Assembly: GCA_024400995.1 (NCBI GenBank)
Contig: JAKSLU010000014.1
Span: 1-36,706 of the forward strand
Reading direction: 5' to 3'
DNA length: 36,706 nt
Source: Bacteroidaceae bacterium
Lineage (GTDB): Bacteria > Bacteroidota > Bacteroidia > Bacteroidales > Bacteroidaceae
Under the pieces are notes generated by a model. It was not told the origin of the DNA. It saw only the letters and a program-made list of their open reading frames with translations, and ran no database searches. Positions 17,311 through 25,533 of this stretch are shown here, piece by piece; the stretch's first letter is position 1, and every line of letters begins with the position of its first letter. The translations under genes were made by a program, and so were the position numbers.

Positions 17311-18018
17311 TTATCTCTTGGCGAGTTGCATGATGTGCACCGTCGCCAGAGCAGCCGTCTCAGTGCGCAGACGACTCTCTCCGAGACTGATGGGGTGGAA
17401 GCCTGCCTGCGTGGCGGCTTCCACCTCTTCTATGCTAAAGTCTCCCTCTGGCCCAATCAGCACCAGTGTGGGCTGGGTGGGGGAGCATACGTCCATAAGA
17501 TGGGGCTTGGTGCCCTCGTAGCAGTGGGCAATAAACTTCTGCCCCTCAAACTCTCGGCCCAGCACCTCCGTGAGGCGCGTCATGCCCTGGAGTTCAGGCT
17601 TGACAGCCTTATGGCTCTGCTTCATGGCCGATACCAGAATCTTGTCTATACGCTCCGTCTTGACCACAGTGCGCTCCGAGTTGGCTGTATGCAGAAAGGT
17701 GATGGAGTCCATACCCATCTCCGTGGCCTTTTCGGCGAGCCACTCCATGCGGTCCATATTCTTGGTGGGAGCTACGGCCAGATGTATGCCGCTCTGCCAC
17801 GTACGTTGCCACTCCTCGCGCTGGTTGATAGCGAGGTGGCAGGCCTTCTTGGAGGTCAGCGTGATGGTGCAGTGGTAGAGCATGCCGCGGCCGTCGGTGC
17901 AGAGCAACTCATCGCCCTCCTGCATACGGAGCACACGGACGGCATGAGCGGCCTCCTCCTCGGGCAGACAGCTTGTCTGCTCTATGTCGGGGGCGTAGAA
18001 GATGTGGTACTCCTTCAT
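17311..18018 (-). CDS. rsmE: 16S rRNA m3U1498 methyltransferase
   Basis: 235 residues. The start at 18016-18018 gives MKEYHIFYAPDI, the normal RsmE N-terminus; an in-frame ATG 42 bases upstream would overlap the asnB end and add 14 unconserved residues. The SPOUT knot signatures are LVLIGPEGDFS and ISLGESRLRTETAAL near the C-terminus, which bind S-adenosylmethionine. The enzyme methylates N3 of U1498 in 16S rRNA. It follows asnB by seven bases and is probably cotranscribed with it. Confidence 0.94.
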   Translation of the reverse strand: MKEYHIFYAPDIEQTSCLPEEEAAHAVRVLRMQEGDELLCTDGRGMLYHCTITLTSKKACHLAINQREEWQRTWQSGIHLAVAPTKNMDRMEWLAEKATEMGMDSITFLHTANSERTVVKTERIDKILVSAMKQSHKAVKPELQGMTRLTEVLGREFEGQKFIAHCYEGTKPHLMDVCSPTQPTLVLIGPEGDFSIEEVEAATQAGFHPISLGESRLRTETAALATVHIMQLAKR

Positions 18019-18025
18019 CTCAACT

Positions 18026-19729
18026 TTAGTAGGCCGCATCGTGTACGCCAGCGACGGCACGACCAGAGGGCTCGTTCATGTTCTTCCAGGCTGCATCCCA
18101 CTCCAGAGCCTTGGCGGTGGAGCAGGCCACACTGGCCTCGTGGGGTACACTGCGGGCGGCGCTCTCTGAGGGGAAGTGCTCCTCAAAGATGCTGCGGTAG
18201 TAGTACTCCTCCTTGTTCATGGGCGTGTTGATGGGGAACCGCTCTGCGGCCTTGGCCATCTGCTCGTCCGTAACGGCGGCAGAGGTCATCTCGCGCAGGG
18301 TGTCAATCCAGGAGTAGCCCGCACCATCGCTGAACTGCTCCTTCTGTCGCCATGCCACGCTCTCAGGCAGCAGGTCGGCAAAGGCTTCGCGTACCACGCG
18401 CTTCTCGATGTCCTGACCAGGACACATCTTGGTGGCAGGATTGAGGTTCATGGCTATGTCGAGGAAGTCCTTGTCGAGGAAGGGAACACGTCCCTCCACA
18501 CCCCAGGCACTCAGCGACTTGTTGGCACGCAGGCAGTCGTAGAGGTGGAGCTTGCCCAGCTTGCGCACGGTCTCCTCGTGGAACTCCTGTGCGTTAGGGG
18601 CCTTGTGGAAGTAGAGGTAACCACCGAACACCTCGTCAGCACCCTCACCAGAGAGTACCATCTTGATGCCCATCGACTTGATGACGCGAGCCAGCAGATA
18701 CATGGGAGTGCTGGCGCGCACAGTGGTCACATCGTAGGTCTCTATGTAGTAGATGACGTCACGGATGGCATCGAGGCCCTCCTGTATGGTGTAGTTGATC
18801 TCATGGTGCACGGTACCAATGTGCTTGGCTACCTCGCGGGCCTTCTCCAGGTCGGGCGCACCCTTGAGACCTACAGCAAAGGAGTGCAACTGAGGCCACC
18901 AGGCTTCTTGTTGACCCTCAGACTCCACGCGCTTGCCAGCATACTTCTTGGCGATGGCAGAGATCACGCTGCTGTCCAGACCACCAGAGAGCAGGACACC
19001 GTAGGGCACGTCGCACATGAGCTGACGGCGTACTGCCTCCTCTAGCCCATGCTGCACGGCACGTACGGCCTTGAACTCAGGGCTGGCCTTGCTGTAGCCT
19101 GTCTGCTGGCTGACGGCATCGCCAGTAGGCACGGAGTCCATCCATTCGCGTTTGTACCAGCGCACCATCTTGCCCTCCGAGCCGAGGTAGTAGTGGCCGG
19201 GCAGGAAGGGCTCGTACTCATCGCAGAGACCCTCCAGAGCCTTGAGCTCGCTGGCCACGTAGATGTGGCCCTCTGCGTCGTGACCGATGTAGAGGGGAAT
19301 CACGCCGATGGGGTCACGGGCAATCAGGAAGTCGTCCTTCTCCTCATCATAGAGGGCAAAGGCGTAGATGCCGTTGAGCTGCTCCAGGAAGTCGATGCCA
19401 TGCTCGCGATATAGGGCCAGTATGACCTCGCAGTCGCTGCCTGTCTGGAACGCGTAGCGGTCGGCATACTTTTGGCGGAGTTCCTTGTGGTTATAGATTT
19501 CGCCATTGACGGCGAGCACCTGCTTGTGGTCAGGGGCAAAGAGGGGCTGGCTGCCACTCTCGGGGTCAACGATGGCCAGGCGCTCGTGACAGAGCACGGC
19601 GGACTGTCCACTATAGATGCCACTCCAGTCTGGACCGCGGTGGCGAATGCGGCGGCTCATCTCCAGAGCCTTATTGCGCAGTTCGGGTGTCTGCTGCTTG
19701 ATACGGAAGATTGCTGTTATTCCACACAT
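18026..19729 (-). CDS. asnB: Glutamine-hydrolysing asparagine synthase B
   Basis: 567 residues. The start at 19727-19729 gives MCGITAIF, placing Cys2 as the N-terminal glutaminase nucleophile; the in-frame ATG 63 bases upstream would bury this cysteine and is rejected. The N-terminal Ntn glutaminase domain (about 1-200) includes RLAIVDPESGSQPL and NGEIYNH. The synthetase domain contains the PP-loop LLSGGLDSSVIS near residue 248. It converts aspartate, glutamine and ATP to asparagine and glutamate. A good promoter (19750-19757) lies 20 bases upstream. Confidence 0.97.
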   Translation of the reverse strand: MCGITAIFRIKQQTPELRNKALEMSRRIRHRGPDWSGIYSGQSAVLCHERLAIVDPESGSQPLFAPDHKQVLAVNGEIYNHKELRQKYADRYAFQTGSDCEVILALYREHGIDFLEQLNGIYAFALYDEEKDDFLIARDPIGVIPLYIGHDAEGHIYVASELKALEGLCDEYEPFLPGHYYLGSEGKMVRWYKREWMDSVPTGDAVSQQTGYSKASPEFKAVRAVQHGLEEAVRRQLMCDVPYGVLLSGGLDSSVISAIAKKYAGKRVESEGQQEAWWPQLHSFAVGLKGAPDLEKAREVAKHIGTVHHEINYTIQEGLDAIRDVIYYIETYDVTTVRASTPMYLLARVIKSMGIKMVLSGEGADEVFGGYLYFHKAPNAQEFHEETVRKLGKLHLYDCLRANKSLSAWGVEGRVPFLDKDFLDIAMNLNPATKMCPGQDIEKRVVREAFADLLPESVAWRQKEQFSDGAGYSWIDTLREMTSAAVTDEQMAKAAERFPINTPMNKEEYYYRSIFEEHFPSESAARSVPHEASVACSTAKALEWDAAWKNMNEPSGRAVAGVHDAAY

Positions 19730-19749
19730 AGTCAAAGATATTTTAGGTG

Positions 19750-19780
19750 CAAAAATACAAAAATGTAAGCAATAGGCCAA
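19750..19780 (-). promoter_or_regulatory. Promoter of asnB-rsmE
   Basis: On the minus strand TATTTTTG (19750-19757) matches TAnnTTTG. TTGG (19777-19780) lies 19 bases upstream, close to the consensus TTTG -33 element and spacing. The leader to the AsnB ATG would be about 15 nt. Confidence 0.65.
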
Positions 19781-20157
19781 GAAAAATGCCAACTTTAGTG
19801 TGACAGATGCGCATATAGTGGGAAAATAATGTTTTTTTATGACAGGAATGGGCCTAAAGTGACCAAAATCATCCTTTAGCGTAGCACAATTGAGACGGAA
19901 TGTGATGCTTTATGTAACGTGGTGCTTTGAAAAACACCATTCAATATATCGAAAAGTAACTTTTTGCTCAATGGATGGAGCAAATTGCTATGTGGGTCGA
20001 AAAAAGTAGATGAGTAACTTCGAGATGGTTGCCCTGATGTGTCAAATTCCTAAAAACCTGAAATGCAACAAAATAGCCGTATTTGGCTATTACTGATATA
20101 ACAAAAAAAACAATATAAACAACCCCAAAAATTATGTTCTTTAACATATAAATCAAA

Positions 20158-20189
20158 TTTGCACCAGTCGAAATTTATCAGTAATTTTG
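20158..20189 (+). promoter_or_regulatory. Strong promoter of candidate small RNA
   Basis: TTTG at 20158-20161 and TAATTTTG at 20182-20189 match the Bacteroidetes -33/-7 consensus with a 20-base spacer. Predicted transcription start is about 20194-20197 on the plus strand. No plus-strand protein gene follows before the terminator at 20251-20290. Confidence 0.65.
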
Positions 20190-20194
20190 CGTAG

Positions 20195-20290
20195 CAATTT
20201 GTAAATAACCAATCTTTTTACCTTAAAAACTAATACTGTAGGAAAACACAGTGGGCGTTTCGATGCGAATCGGAACGCCACAACTTTTTT
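20195..20290 (+). ncRNA. Candidate small RNA, about 95 nt
   Basis: The transcript is bounded by the promoter at 20158-20189 and by an intrinsic terminator at 20251-20290. No ORF with a start codon and a coding look lies inside. Downstream genes are on the other strand, so this is not an mRNA leader. I do not recognise a known RNA family; the 5' part is AT-rich and largely single-stranded by eye. The start is inferred from promoter spacing and may be off by several bases. Confidence 0.5.
20251..20290 (+). terminator. Intrinsic terminator of the candidate small RNA
   Basis: GGCGTTTCGAT (20254-20264) pairs with ATCGGAACGCC (20269-20279) around the tetraloop GCGA, with one T-G wobble. The stem extends by two pairs (GT/AC) past a bulged G. 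A run of six T (20285-20290) follows after five bases, a classical rho-independent structure on the plus strand. Confidence 0.75.
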
Positions 20291-20348
20291 AGTAGATATC
20301 CCACAACTTTCGAAAGTAGGTTGGCAGGCACCTGCTCCGAGGTCTCGC

Positions 20349-20436
20349 TTTTCCTAGAGTAGGGTCTAGTGTTCCGTAGTGTATAGACTAGTTTTTCGTA
20401 GTGTATAGACTAGTGATTCTTAGTGTATAGACTAAT
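20349..20436 (+). repeat. Array of four 22-bp repeats, copy A
   Basis: Units at 20349-20370, 20371-20392, 20393-20414 and 20415-20436. Each has a T-rich start (TTTTC or GTTCC), then TAG(T/A)G, a variable core (GTATAGAC or GTAGGGTC) and the end CTAGT or CTAAT. Three units share TAGTGTATAGACTA, whose TAGT/ACTA arms can pair. A second array with the same organisation is at 36464-36592. There are no unique spacers. Confidence 0.9.
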
Positions 20437-20472
20437 TTTGGCAAATCGCAAACCCGTTGCAAATATACCTAT

Positions 20473-20507
20473 TGAGGGCTTGCCTCAGGTGGTGAGACAA
20501 GCCCTCA
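20473..20507 (-). terminator. Terminator-like hairpin downstream of dedA
   Basis: TGAGGGCTTGCCTCA (20473-20487) and TGAGACAAGCCCTCA (20493-20507) form a 15-bp stem with one mismatch and a five-base loop. It lies 20 bases past the dedA stop on the minus strand. No long T-run follows on that strand, but the stem is very stable. Confidence 0.7.
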
Positions 20508-20526
20508 GTCTGAATATTTGTATGGT

Positions 20527-21153
20527 TCACTTACGCCCCTTCCAGAGCAGGATGCCCAGGATGAGCACCACGACAGCTATCATGATGATGCCCAGTTCGT
20601 GGCTGTAGTGAGTGGCAGTGGCAATGAGTTCCTCGCGTGTGGCGCAGACCCCTTTGAGAGAGTAACCGATGGCAGCCAGCACGGCGTTCCAGATACCGGC
20701 GCCGAGGGTGGTATAGCCGATAAACTTCCAGTAGCTCATGCGTGCCAGACCTGCAGGGATGCTGATGAGCTGACGGATGGCGGGGATGAGGCGACCGACA
20801 AAGGTACCCACCGCACCATGCTCGTCAAAGTACTGCTCCGCCTTGCGTACTTTGGCCTCGTCGATGAGGCACATGTGGCCGATGCGGCTGTTGGCAAAGG
20901 CATACACCACTGGACGGCCCAGCCAGAGGGCGAGGCAATAGTTGATGGTGGCACCCAGGTCAGCGCCCAGTGTGGCAAAGAGCACGACGAGCACCACGTT
21001 GAGATCGTCGCCCGTGGCAGCCAACCAGGCTGCGGGGGGGATGACCACCTCGCTAGGGAAGGGTATGAATGAACTCTCGATGGTCATCAGCAGTGTGATG
21101 ACCCAGTAGTTGAGGTGCGCCAGGCACCACTGGATGAAGGCTACGCTCTGCAT
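20527..21153 (-). CDS. DedA-family (VTT domain) membrane protein
   Basis: 208 residues, polytopic inner-membrane protein. The N-terminal ESSFIPFPSEVVIPPAAWLA is the conserved re-entrant DedA segment, and FVGRLIPAIRQLISIPAG carries the family FxGR...R motif (residues about 116-133). DedA proteins flip polyprenyl phosphate or phospholipids and support membrane homeostasis and proton-motive force. The fhs stop is 11 bases upstream, so dedA is probably the last gene of a transcript ending at the hairpin at 20473-20507. Confidence 0.92.
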   Translation of the reverse strand: MQSVAFIQWCLAHLNYWVITLLMTIESSFIPFPSEVVIPPAAWLAATGDDLNVVLVVLFATLGADLGATINYCLALWLGRPVVYAFANSRIGHMCLIDEAKVRKAEQYFDEHGAVGTFVGRLIPAIRQLISIPAGLARMSYWKFIGYTTLGAGIWNAVLAAIGYSLKGVCATREELIATATHYSHELGIIMIAVVVLILGILLWKGRK

Positions 21154-21164
21154 GTGGAAGGCCT

Positions 21165-22823
21165 TTAGCTCAGTCCGACAATCTCACCATCAACGAGGTC
21201 AATGTGGTTGGCCTGAGGATCCTTGGGCAGGCCCGGCATACGGATGATGTCGCCAGCAAGGGCTACAATCATCTCGGCACCAGCGTTGATGACCACGTCC
21301 TTGATGTTGAAGTCGAAGCCAGAGACAGCGCCGTACTTCTTCTGGTCGGCACTGAAGGAGAACTGCGTCTTGGCGATGCACACGGGGAAATGGCCAAAGC
21401 CCAGGTCCTCGGCCAGCTTGAGGCGCTTGAGGGCTGCGGGTGCGAAGGTAACGTTGCCCGCACCGTAGATCTTCTTGGCTACGGCCTCAATCTTCTGGCG
21501 CAGGGGTTCGTCATCGCTATACATGAACTGCAGGGGCTGGGAGGGCTGCTCCTCGATGGTCTTGACCACGAGTTCGGCCATCTCCTTGCCACCCTCGCCG
21601 CCCAGAGCATAGGCGTTGTTGATGACAAAGGGAGCGTGGAGTGTCTGCTCGCAGTGCTCACGCAGCAGAGCCATCTCCTCGTCGGTGTCGGTGGCAAAGC
21701 GGTTGAACACCACAACGACGGTCTGACCGAACTTGCGGAGATTATCCACGTGGCGGTCGAGGTTGGCAAGACCAGTGCGCAGGCCCTCAAGGTTGGGCTC
21801 CTTGATCTGGTCGAGTGCCACACCGCCGTGCATCTTCAGACCCTGAGCGGTGGCCACGATCACGGTGCAGGCAGGCTGCAGACCAGCCTTGCGGCACTTG
21901 ATGTCATAGAACTTCTCGGCACCGAGGTCAGCACCGAAGCCTGCCTCCGTCACGGTGTATTCGCTGTGAGCAAGAGCCATCTTCGTTGCGATGATGGAGT
22001 TGCAGCCATGGGCGATATTGGCAAAAGGACCGCCGTGTACTACAGCAGGGGTCTGCTCGGTGGTCTGCACAAGGTTGGGTTGTATGGCGTCCTTGAGGAG
22101 TACGACGATGGAGCCGGCTACGCCCAGGTCTTTGACGGTGAAGGGCTTGCCCTCATAGGTGTAACCCAGCAGTATCTGCTCGATGCGGCGGCGCAGGTCG
22201 TTCTCGTCCTTGGAGAGGCAGAGGATGGCCATGAGCTCGGAGGCAGGGGTGATGTCAAAGCCAGCCTGCTGCTCCAGACCATTGGTGGCGGGACCGAGAC
22301 CAGTGACAATCTGACGCAGGCTGCGGTCGTTCACATCGAGCACGCGGCGCCACAGAATTTCCTTTAGACCAAATCCCTCGGCGCGGTGCTGGTAGAGATA
22401 GTTGTCCAGCAGGGCAGAGATCATATTGTGGGCGGAGGTGATGGCGTGGAAGTCGCCCGTGAAGTGGAGGTTGATCTTCTCCATGGGCAGTACCTGGGCA
22501 TAGCCACCGCCGGCGGCACCGCCCTTCATGCCAAAGCAGGGACCCAGTGAGGGCTCGCGCAGAGCTACGACAGCCTTCTTGCCAATGGCGTTCAGACCCA
22601 GTGCAAGACCTATGCTGACGGTGGTCTTGCCGATACCAGCCTTGGTGGCGGTGATGGCGGTTACGAGGATGAGTTTGCCCTTGGGCTCCGTGATGAGGGA
22701 GAGAGGGAGCTTGGCGATGTGCTTGCCGTACTGCTCAATGCTGTCGGCATTGATGTCCATTTTGGCGGCCACCTCAGCGATGGGGGCCAGCTCACAGGCG
22801 TGAGCGATTTCGATATCTGTCAT
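21165..22823 (-). CDS. fhs: Formate--tetrahydrofolate ligase
   Basis: 552 residues, close to the usual ~555. It joins formate and tetrahydrofolate with ATP to make 10-formyl-THF for one-carbon metabolism. The nucleotide loop is TKAGIGKTT (about residues 60-68; the canonical form has AGEGKTT, so Ile replaces Glu). The conserved [19 protein letters not shown] segment follows and [11 protein letters not shown] is present. The start [15 protein letters not shown] is at 22821-22823. The leader contains an imperfect 8-bp repeat (22826-22857). dedA follows 11 bases downstream. Confidence 0.97.
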   Translation of the reverse strand: MTDIEIAHACELAPIAEVAAKMDINADSIEQYGKHIAKLPLSLITEPKGKLILVTAITATKAGIGKTTVSIGLALGLNAIGKKAVVALREPSLGPCFGMKGGAAGGGYAQVLPMEKINLHFTGDFHAITSAHNMISALLDNYLYQHRAEGFGLKEILWRRVLDVNDRSLRQIVTGLGPATNGLEQQAGFDITPASELMAILCLSKDENDLRRRIEQILLGYTYEGKPFTVKDLGVAGSIVVLLKDAIQPNLVQTTEQTPAVVHGGPFANIAHGCNSIIATKMALAHSEYTVTEAGFGADLGAEKFYDIKCRKAGLQPACTVIVATAQGLKMHGGVALDQIKEPNLEGLRTGLANLDRHVDNLRKFGQTVVVVFNRFATDTDEEMALLREHCEQTLHAPFVINNAYALGGEGGKEMAELVVKTIEEQPSQPLQFMYSDDEPLRQKIEAVAKKIYGAGNVTFAPAALKRLKLAEDLGFGHFPVCIAKTQFSFSADQKKYGAVSGFDFNIKDVVINAGAEMIVALAGDIIRMPGLPKDPQANHIDLVDGEIVGLS

Positions 22824-22825
22824 AT

Positions 22826-22857
22826 GTGAGGTTGTGAGGTTTTAAGGTTGTGAGTAT
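22826..22857 (+). repeat. Imperfect 8-bp tandem repeat in the fhs leader
   Basis: Consecutive octamers GTGAGGTT, GTGAGGTT, TTAAGGTT and GTGAGTAT occupy the 47-base gap between the GPH transporter stop and the fhs start, directly next to the start codon. Two units are perfect and two degenerate. A change in unit number would alter the distance between any fhs ribosome-binding site or promoter and the ATG. Confidence 0.7.
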
Positions 22858-22870
22858 TGAGTTCTTTAGT

Positions 22871-24271
22871 TTAGGAGTTACGACGCAGCTGAGCGTTGAT
22901 CTCCCTCATGCGCTGCGTGGTGAGGGGGTAGGCCAGAATGAAGGCGGCTGAGAGCAGGGCGATGGCGGCGGGGATGAAGCTCATCAGATAGCGTATGCCC
23001 TGAACGGCCTCGGGGGTCTGGCTCGTAACGCCTTCGGTGGTGTCGTAGCCAAAGGCACCAAGTAGCCACATGACACCTGCGCCGCCCAGCGCTCCACCAA
23101 ACTTCTGCGCCATGCTGCTGGAGGAGAAGATGAGGCCCGTGGAGGCCGTCTTGAACTTGAGCTCGGCGTAGTCGCTGATGTCGGCGTACATGCTCCATAC
23201 CAGAGGGGAGATGACACCTGTCAGGATGCAGAACACTACCTGCACGATGAGCATGAGCCAGTAGCCCTCAGTGGTAGCGGGGATGAAGTAGAAACCACTG
23301 CACAACACGGCAATGGCTACCAGAGAGAGAAGGAAGGTGGACTTCTTGCCCAACAGACGGGTGATGGCAGGGGTGCAGGCCACACCAGTCATGTTGGCTA
23401 CTTCGCCTACAGCAAGGAACACGCCAGCATAGAAGGCGAACTCCCATGATAGGAATGAAAGCGTGGCATCGGGGGCTACGACGCAGATAAAGTAGAAGGG
23501 AATAGCAGCATAGCGTATGGCATTGAAGAAGTTCATGCACAGTACGCCTGCCAGGAGTATCCACCAGGGCCCATTGTGTGTGAGGGTAGCCAGATCGCCC
23601 GCCACACTGGTCTGCTTGGGGGCTGTCAGGATGTGTTCGCGTGTCATCAGGAAGGTGAGCACAAACAGGGCGGCCACGTAGATGCCCACCAGCACCATAC
23701 CCATCTGCCAAGCGGAGGGGCTGAGATAGGCCGCCTCGGCAGAGGAACTGCCCATGAGGCCGCCGAGCCACTTGACCAAAGGCTCCCAGGCGGCGAGTAT
23801 GATGAACGAGCCGCCATAGGCAAAGAACATGCGATAGGAGGAGAAGACTGTCTTCTCGTCACTGTCCTCCGTCATCACGCCGAGCATGGAGCCGTAAGGC
23901 ACGTTGATACCCGTATAGACGGTCATCATCAGGATGTAGGTGGCAAAGGCCCATATAGTCTTGCCCGTCTCGCCCAGTCCTGGGTCGGTAAAGAGGAGCA
24001 CGCCCGCAATGGCAAAGGGGAGCGCCATCCACAGGAGGTAGGGACGGTACTTGCCCCAGCGGGTCTGTGTGCGGTCGGCGATAATACCCATCATGGGGTC
24101 GCTCACGGCGTCCCAGATGCGGGTGACCAGCATCAGTGTGCCTGTGGCAGCAAGGGAGAGATGGAATACTTGGGCGTAGAAGAAGGGGAGATAGGCCGTA
24201 AAAATCTTCCAGAACGTGGAGGAGGCCATGTCGCCCAGGCCGTAGCCAATCTTTTCGGACAACTTTGCCAT
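22871..24271 (-). CDS. GPH-type (MFS) sugar:cation symporter
   Basis: 466 residues with about 12 transmembrane helices. The N-terminus KLSEKIGYGLGDMASSTFWK and the RIWDAVSDPMMGIIADRTQTRWGKYRPYLLW segment (about residues 51-81) are the hallmarks of the glycoside-pentoside-hexuronide:cation symporter family (MelB/XylP type). It imports a glycoside or sugar acid with Na+ or H+; the substrate is unknown. The upstream anSME gene ends 24 bases before its start, so they are likely cotranscribed. Confidence 0.9.
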   Translation of the reverse strand: MAKLSEKIGYGLGDMASSTFWKIFTAYLPFFYAQVFHLSLAATGTLMLVTRIWDAVSDPMMGIIADRTQTRWGKYRPYLLWMALPFAIAGVLLFTDPGLGETGKTIWAFATYILMMTVYTGINVPYGSMLGVMTEDSDEKTVFSSYRMFFAYGGSFIILAAWEPLVKWLGGLMGSSSAEAAYLSPSAWQMGMVLVGIYVAALFVLTFLMTREHILTAPKQTSVAGDLATLTHNGPWWILLAGVLCMNFFNAIRYAAIPFYFICVVAPDATLSFLSWEFAFYAGVFLAVGEVANMTGVACTPAITRLLGKKSTFLLSLVAIAVLCSGFYFIPATTEGYWLMLIVQVVFCILTGVISPLVWSMYADISDYAELKFKTASTGLIFSSSSMAQKFGGALGGAGVMWLLGAFGYDTTEGVTSQTPEAVQGIRYLMSFIPAAIALLSAAFILAYPLTTQRMREINAQLRRNS

Positions 24272-24295
24272 GGTTCAGAGAGAGGATGACGTTCG

Positions 24296-25522
24296 TTAGA
24301 GGGTATGTGTTTTGAGATATTCGACTATGTTGGCAGGAGGCAGTTCCTGGTCGAGTTGCGCCTTCATGTAGTCCATGTAGGGTGCCACGTGGTGGAAGAA
24401 CTGGCGGTAGCCCTGGCACAGGTAGTTCAGGCCTGGCTCACCATCAGCGGTGGTGGCAAAGCGATTCTTGGGGCATTCGCCATTGCAGGCAAACTTGTAG
24501 GGGCACTCGCGACACTGACGTGGGAGGTGCTGCGTCTTGAGCTTGGCGAACTCCTGCTGCTGAGGCCCATAGAGCATCTCGTAGAGGGAATGCTCGCGGA
24601 TGTTGCCCAGGCGGTACTCGGGAAACACAAAGTGGTCACAACTATACACGTCGCCATTGAACTCCATCACGGCAGCATGACCACAGGACGCTGCCATAGA
24701 GCAGACGCCTGGTGTCTTGCCACACCAGTTGCAGAGGGTGGCATCGAAGAGTTGCACGTAGAACTGGCCTACGTCATGGCGCACCCACTCATCAAAAATG
24801 GTACAGAGGAAGTTGCCCCACTGATCGGGGCGTACGGTGAAGTCGGCCAGCGGGGCCTCCTTGTCCTGCAGGTGAGCCAGATGACGACCATCGGCGTGGG
24901 GCAGAATGCGCTCTACGATGGGAGCGAACTGCAGGTACTGGCACTGGAGCTCATCGCGGAAGAAACGATAGAAATCTAGAGGGTAGTCGGCATTGTAGTC
25001 GTTGACCACAGCCATAGCGTTCCACTCACAGCCGTGCTTCTTGAGCAGGTCGATACCCTTCATGACCTCACGCCATGAGGGCTTGCCGGTGCGGGTGCGA
25101 CGGAACTCATCGTGGAACTCCTGTGGCCCGTCGATACTGACACCGACCAGCCAACCGTTCTCCGCAAAGAACTCGCACCACTCGTCTGTTAGGAGTGTGC
25201 CGTTGGTCTGTATACAGTTGTCTATGGTGCGGTCTCCCGCATAGTGGCGCTGGAGTTCCATGGCCTTCTTGTAGAAGGAGAGTGGGCGCATGAGGGTCTC
25301 GCCGCCATGCCAGGTGAAGAGTACCTGGGGCATGGTCTGCGCGCCGATATACTGCTTGATGAACTCCTCCAGCATCTCGTCGGTGATAACGTGTTTGGCT
25401 ACTACGTTCTTGTAGAGATTGGCCTTCTCGAGATAGTAGCAATAGTGGCACGCCAGGTTGCAGTGGGCACCGACGGGCTTGAGCATCACATAGAGTGGCT
25501 TGGAAAAGGGAGAGGCTATCAT
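24296..25522 (-). CDS. Anaerobic sulfatase-maturating radical SAM enzyme
   Basis: 408 residues. The radical-SAM cluster motif is CNLACHYC (Cys21, Cys25, Cys28), preceded by KPLYVMLKPVGAH, typical of anSME. The C-terminal SPASM domain with two auxiliary clusters is visible from CGKTPGVCSMAASCG through CRECPYKFACNGECPKNRF. These enzymes oxidise a Ser or Cys of sulfatases to formylglycine in the cytoplasm before export. No sulfatase lies in the window, so its clients are encoded elsewhere. It sits between the M48 protease (12 bases) and the GPH transporter (24 bases). Confidence 0.93.
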   Translation of the reverse strand: MIASPFSKPLYVMLKPVGAHCNLACHYCYYLEKANLYKNVVAKHVITDEMLEEFIKQYIGAQTMPQVLFTWHGGETLMRPLSFYKKAMELQRHYAGDRTIDNCIQTNGTLLTDEWCEFFAENGWLVGVSIDGPQEFHDEFRRTRTGKPSWREVMKGIDLLKKHGCEWNAMAVVNDYNADYPLDFYRFFRDELQCQYLQFAPIVERILPHADGRHLAHLQDKEAPLADFTVRPDQWGNFLCTIFDEWVRHDVGQFYVQLFDATLCNWCGKTPGVCSMAASCGHAAVMEFNGDVYSCDHFVFPEYRLGNIREHSLYEMLYGPQQQEFAKLKTQHLPRQCRECPYKFACNGECPKNRFATTADGEPGLNYLCQGYRQFFHHVAPYMDYMKAQLDQELPPANIVEYLKTHTL

Positions 25523-25533
25523 CGGAGTGGGGA

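Larger units (their letters stand above)
19781..20526. other. AT-rich intergenic region between asnB and dedA
   Basis: About 750 bases with no convincing protein gene. From asnB toward dedA it holds: unremarkable AT-rich DNA (19781-20070); a small hairpin AATAGCC/GGCTATT (20072-20091) that on the minus strand is followed by TTTTGTTG; a strong plus-strand promoter and terminator bracketing a candidate small RNA (20158-20290); four 22-bp repeat units (20349-20436); and the dedA terminator (20473-20507). Base composition is far more AT-rich than the flanking genes up to about 20250. Confidence 0.7.

Noticed and set aside
19968-20156. A 62-residue hydrophobic minus-strand frame in the AT-rich gap
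   Set aside because: Composition explains the hydrophobic codons; it includes a hairpin and reads through non-coding AT-rich DNA with no promoter or ribosome-binding site before it.
20349-20436. CRISPR array
   Set aside because: The 22-bp units are contiguous with no unique spacers, the units vary among themselves, and no cas gene is in the window.
21204-22367. A 387-residue plus-strand open frame opposite fhs
   Set aside because: The minus strand is an unmistakable full-length formate-THF ligase; the antisense frame shows no domain, promoter or start context.
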